From contig CABMPP010000004.1 in NCBI GenBank assembly GCA_902388495.1, forward strand, positions 186,001-250,000: DNA of 64,000 nt, read 5' to 3'. The notes under the pieces are model-generated. The model had not been told where the DNA came from. It saw only the letters and a program-made list of their open reading frames with translations, and made no database searches. This document shows, piece after piece, positions 62,119 through 64,000 of this stretch. This DNA comes from an uncultured Bacteroides sp. (GTDB lineage: Bacteria > Bacteroidota > Bacteroidia > Bacteroidales > Bacteroidaceae). The stretch's first letter is position 1. Every line of letters starts with the position of its first letter. Both the position numbers and the translations under genes were made by a program.

Positions 62119-63657
62119 TTATTCCACTCCGTGCATCATCTTCTGCAATTTCTTTGAAAGCAGGAAGAGGATAAGCGATGCCGTGGCCGACATGATGACG
62201 AACACCATAAAGAAATCGAACATCGTTTCAATGCGGTAACCAAGCAGCGTTTTCACCTTTCCGGCTTCGGGATAAAGACCGGTCAGCGTGCCTGCAAACT
62301 TGTTGGCGGTGGCGGTCGAGAGATACCATATACCCATCATCAGCGACGCGAAACGGATAGGCGTCAGCTTGTTTACCATCGACAAGCCGATGGGGGAGAG
62401 CACGATTTCGCCCATTGTATGGATAAAGTAAAGTCCGGTTAGCCAGATGAGGCTCACTTTGACGCCGGGCTGCACATCTTTCACTCCGAAGCAGATGACC
62501 AGATAGCCCAGGGAGAGCAACAGCAGTCCGATGGCTTGTTTGGTGGGAGAAGCCGGTTCCAGTCCCCGTTGGTTGAGGAATCCCCATACTCCCGGCATGA
62601 TGGCGGCCAATATCACCACGAAGAACGGGTTGAAAGACTGTATCCACGATGCCGGCATTTCCCAGCCGAAGATTACGCGGTCGGTCTGCTCCGAGGCAAA
62701 GAGCGTCAGTGAGGCACCGGCTTGTTCGTAAGCCGCCCAGAAGAAGATGACGAAGAAGGCGATGATATAAATGACGAAGATACGGTCGCGTTCGATCTTG
62801 GTGAGCGAACCTTCCAGTAAGATGCTGACGGGGAACACGATGCAGGCGGTGAAGATGCCGATACTGATCCAATCATCGCCGAAACACCAATAGAAGAAAG
62901 AGGCGAGTGCAACGGTCAATATTCCGAGGATAATGTAATTGCGGAGTTTATTGCTCTTGTCCGCATCCATTTGGCTGATGGTCTTGGCGGCTTGCGGTTG
63001 TCCTTTCCGGGAATCGGGGATAATGCCGAGTTGTTCTCCATCGGGGCCGATCAGGTATTTGTTCTTTTGCGTCTCGAACAAGATGACCGTGAACACCGTG
63101 ACGATACCTGCAATCAGAAAACCCCATTTGAAGTCGTTCGGATCGCCCGTCTCGCCGAAATATCCGCAAACCAGCGGGGCGAGGAAGGAGCCGACGTTGA
63201 CACCCATATAGAAAATGGTGTAGGCCGAATCCAGTCGTCGGTCTCCCGGCTTGTAGAGTTGTCCTACGAGGGAGGCTACGGTCGGCTTGAAACATCCGTT
63301 GCCTAATATAAGAAAGGTGAGCCCACCATACATCAGCCAGTGCGAGAGTTCCTTGGCTTCGAGCATGGAGGCGCTGGAGAACATCAGGAATTGTCCCACT
63401 GCCATCATCATCGCACCCCAAAACACGGAACGACGGATGCCCCAGTATTTATCCGCGATATATCCGCCGATGAGCGGCGTCAGGTAAACCAGTCCGGTAT
63501 AGCTGCCGTAGATGGAGGCGGCATGCTCTTTGTCGAACAGCAATGCCTGGGTTAAAAACAAGATGAAAATGGCGCGCATGCCATAGTAACTGAAACGCTC
63601 TGCCGTACTGGTAGCGAAGATAAGGTAAAGACCTTTGGGGTGCTTGGGTGTACTCAT
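62119..63657 (-). CDS. POT-family proton-coupled oligopeptide transporter
   Basis: 512 residues with 12-14 membrane helices. PTR2 signatures are present: FATSTAERFSYYGMRAIFIL (the E-x-x-E-R-F-x-Y-Y-type motif), YTGLVYLTPLIGGYIADKYW and FYMGVNVGSFLAPLVCGYFG. It imports di- or tripeptides with protons. Its stop is 40 bases before hpt; the spacing and a -7 box suggest separate transcription. Confidence 0.94.
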   Translation of the reverse strand: MSTPKHPKGLYLIFATSTAERFSYYGMRAIFILFLTQALLFDKEHAASIYGSYTGLVYLTPLIGGYIADKYWGIRRSVFWGAMMMAVGQFLMFSSASMLEAKELSHWLMYGGLTFLILGNGCFKPTVASLVGQLYKPGDRRLDSAYTIFYMGVNVGSFLAPLVCGYFGETGDPNDFKWGFLIAGIVTVFTVILFETQKNKYLIGPDGEQLGIIPDSRKGQPQAAKTISQMDADKSNKLRNYIILGILTVALASFFYWCFGDDWISIGIFTACIVFPVSILLEGSLTKIERDRIFVIYIIAFFVIFFWAAYEQAGASLTLFASEQTDRVIFGWEMPASWIQSFNPFFVVILAAIMPGVWGFLNQRGLEPASPTKQAIGLLLLSLGYLVICFGVKDVQPGVKVSLIWLTGLYFIHTMGEIVLSPIGLSMVNKLTPIRFASLMMGIWYLSTATANKFAGTLTGLYPEAGKVKTLLGYRIETMFDFFMVFVIMSATASLILFLLSKKLQKMMHGVE

Positions 63658-64000
63658 AGTAATTTGTTTAATCTGCTGGCGAAATCAATCCCTTTTGAAG
63701 AGAGAAAGGAAGCAAAATGGGGCTGACAAGGGTTAGACTGACAACGGACTGCGCGACGGATGATGATTTAGGGGTTAAATTATTAACAGCTGTTAGTAAT
63801 AGAGCTCTCGTGGCGCCGTCACGTTAACGGCTGTTAGTAATAGAACTCTCGTGGCGCCTTCACGTTAACATCCGTTGGTAATAGAGCTCCCGTGGAGGCT
63901 TCCGTCGTCAAGGAAGGCTCCGCAAGAGCTCCCGTGGAGGTGTCCGTCGTCAAGGAAGGCTTCGCGAGAGCTCCCGTGGAGGTATCCATCGTCGAGGTAG
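63658..64000. repeat. Two-part tandem repeat region at the right edge
   Basis: From 63783, units of 41 bases begin with TTAAC at 63783, 63824 and 63865 and share TAATAGAGCTC and CACG. From 63883, units of 42 bases begin with AGAGCTCCCGTGGAGG at 63883, 63925 and 63967 and continue beyond the window. The first 125 bases (63658-63782) hold nothing I recognise. The 42-base part is open in some frames on both strands, so it could be the end of a repetitive protein gene lying mostly outside. Confidence 0.8.

Noticed and set aside
63783..64000. Tandem repeats considered as a CRISPR array
   Set aside because: The units are contiguous 41-42 base direct repeats with no unique spacers, and no cas gene is present.

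Overview
The window comes from a Bacteroides-type chromosome (Bacteroidales). The signs are promoters of the TTTG / TAnnTTTG form, an upxY-upxZ capsule locus behind an invertible promoter, a fused lpxC-fabZ gene, a fused ccsB-ccsA gene, HU-type and BlaI/M56 genes of Bacteroidetes type, and starts that lack strong Shine-Dalgarno sequences. No tRNA, rRNA, insertion sequence or CRISPR array was recognised. I do not name a species.

Layout. 1-3.2 kb: the end of a di-heme (DUF1111) oxidoreductase and a CcsBA cytochrome c assembly protein. 3.2-5.8 kb: a border zone with a possible small RNA, two leftward genes (DUF4373 and DUF2693 types), a leftward ORF split by an A7 frameshift, and a promoter flanked by 21-bp inverted repeats. 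The repeats carry AAACGTTCGT, which fits the Mpi invertase site of B. fragilis capsule promoters. In this assembly the promoter points left, away from the capsule genes, so the locus is drawn in the OFF state.

5.8-27.8 kb: one rightward capsular polysaccharide operon: upxY, upxZ, flippase, UDP-glucose dehydrogenase, several glycosyltransferases, a PIG-L deacetylase, a Wzy-like polymerase, an O-acetyltransferase, an OafA-SGNH acyltransferase, the UDP-L-FucNAc pathway (fnlA-fnlB-fnlC) with its likely transferase, the initiating sugar-phosphate transferase, and a PglE/WcfR-like aminotransferase. Between the last two sits an unusual cassette: a PglD-like N-acyltransferase, a dedicated acyl carrier protein, a FabG-like reductase and a FabH-like ketosynthase. 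I infer that this cassette makes a short (3-hydroxy)acyl-ACP and puts the acyl group on a 4-amino sugar. The glycosyltransferase and polymerase part (about 11.5-16.4 kb) looks markedly more AT-rich than the flanks, as expected for exchanged capsule genes.

27.9-37.4 kb: an HU-like protein, a muramidase bracketed by two copies of one terminator-like repeat, a hemerythrin/LuxR operon, a BlaI - thioredoxin - M56/TonB - TlpA operon with two palindromic operators, and an Ntn-type amide hydrolase.

37.4-63.7 kb: mostly core genes. These are miaA, a pRiA4b ORF-3-like gene, the lipid A block (HD hydrolase, lpxD, lpxC-fabZ, lpxA), a two-gene unit (DUF6930-like and YjbQ), RhuM-Fic, DUF6078, purM-prfA-pyrF, an ECF sigma factor with a membrane partner, and a long leftward run hpt-adk-obg-pgeF-B3/4-M23-phoH-purC-menG-aroE-hydrolase-TPM-lemA. 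A POT peptide transporter follows, and the last 220 bases are a two-part tandem repeat that runs out of the window.
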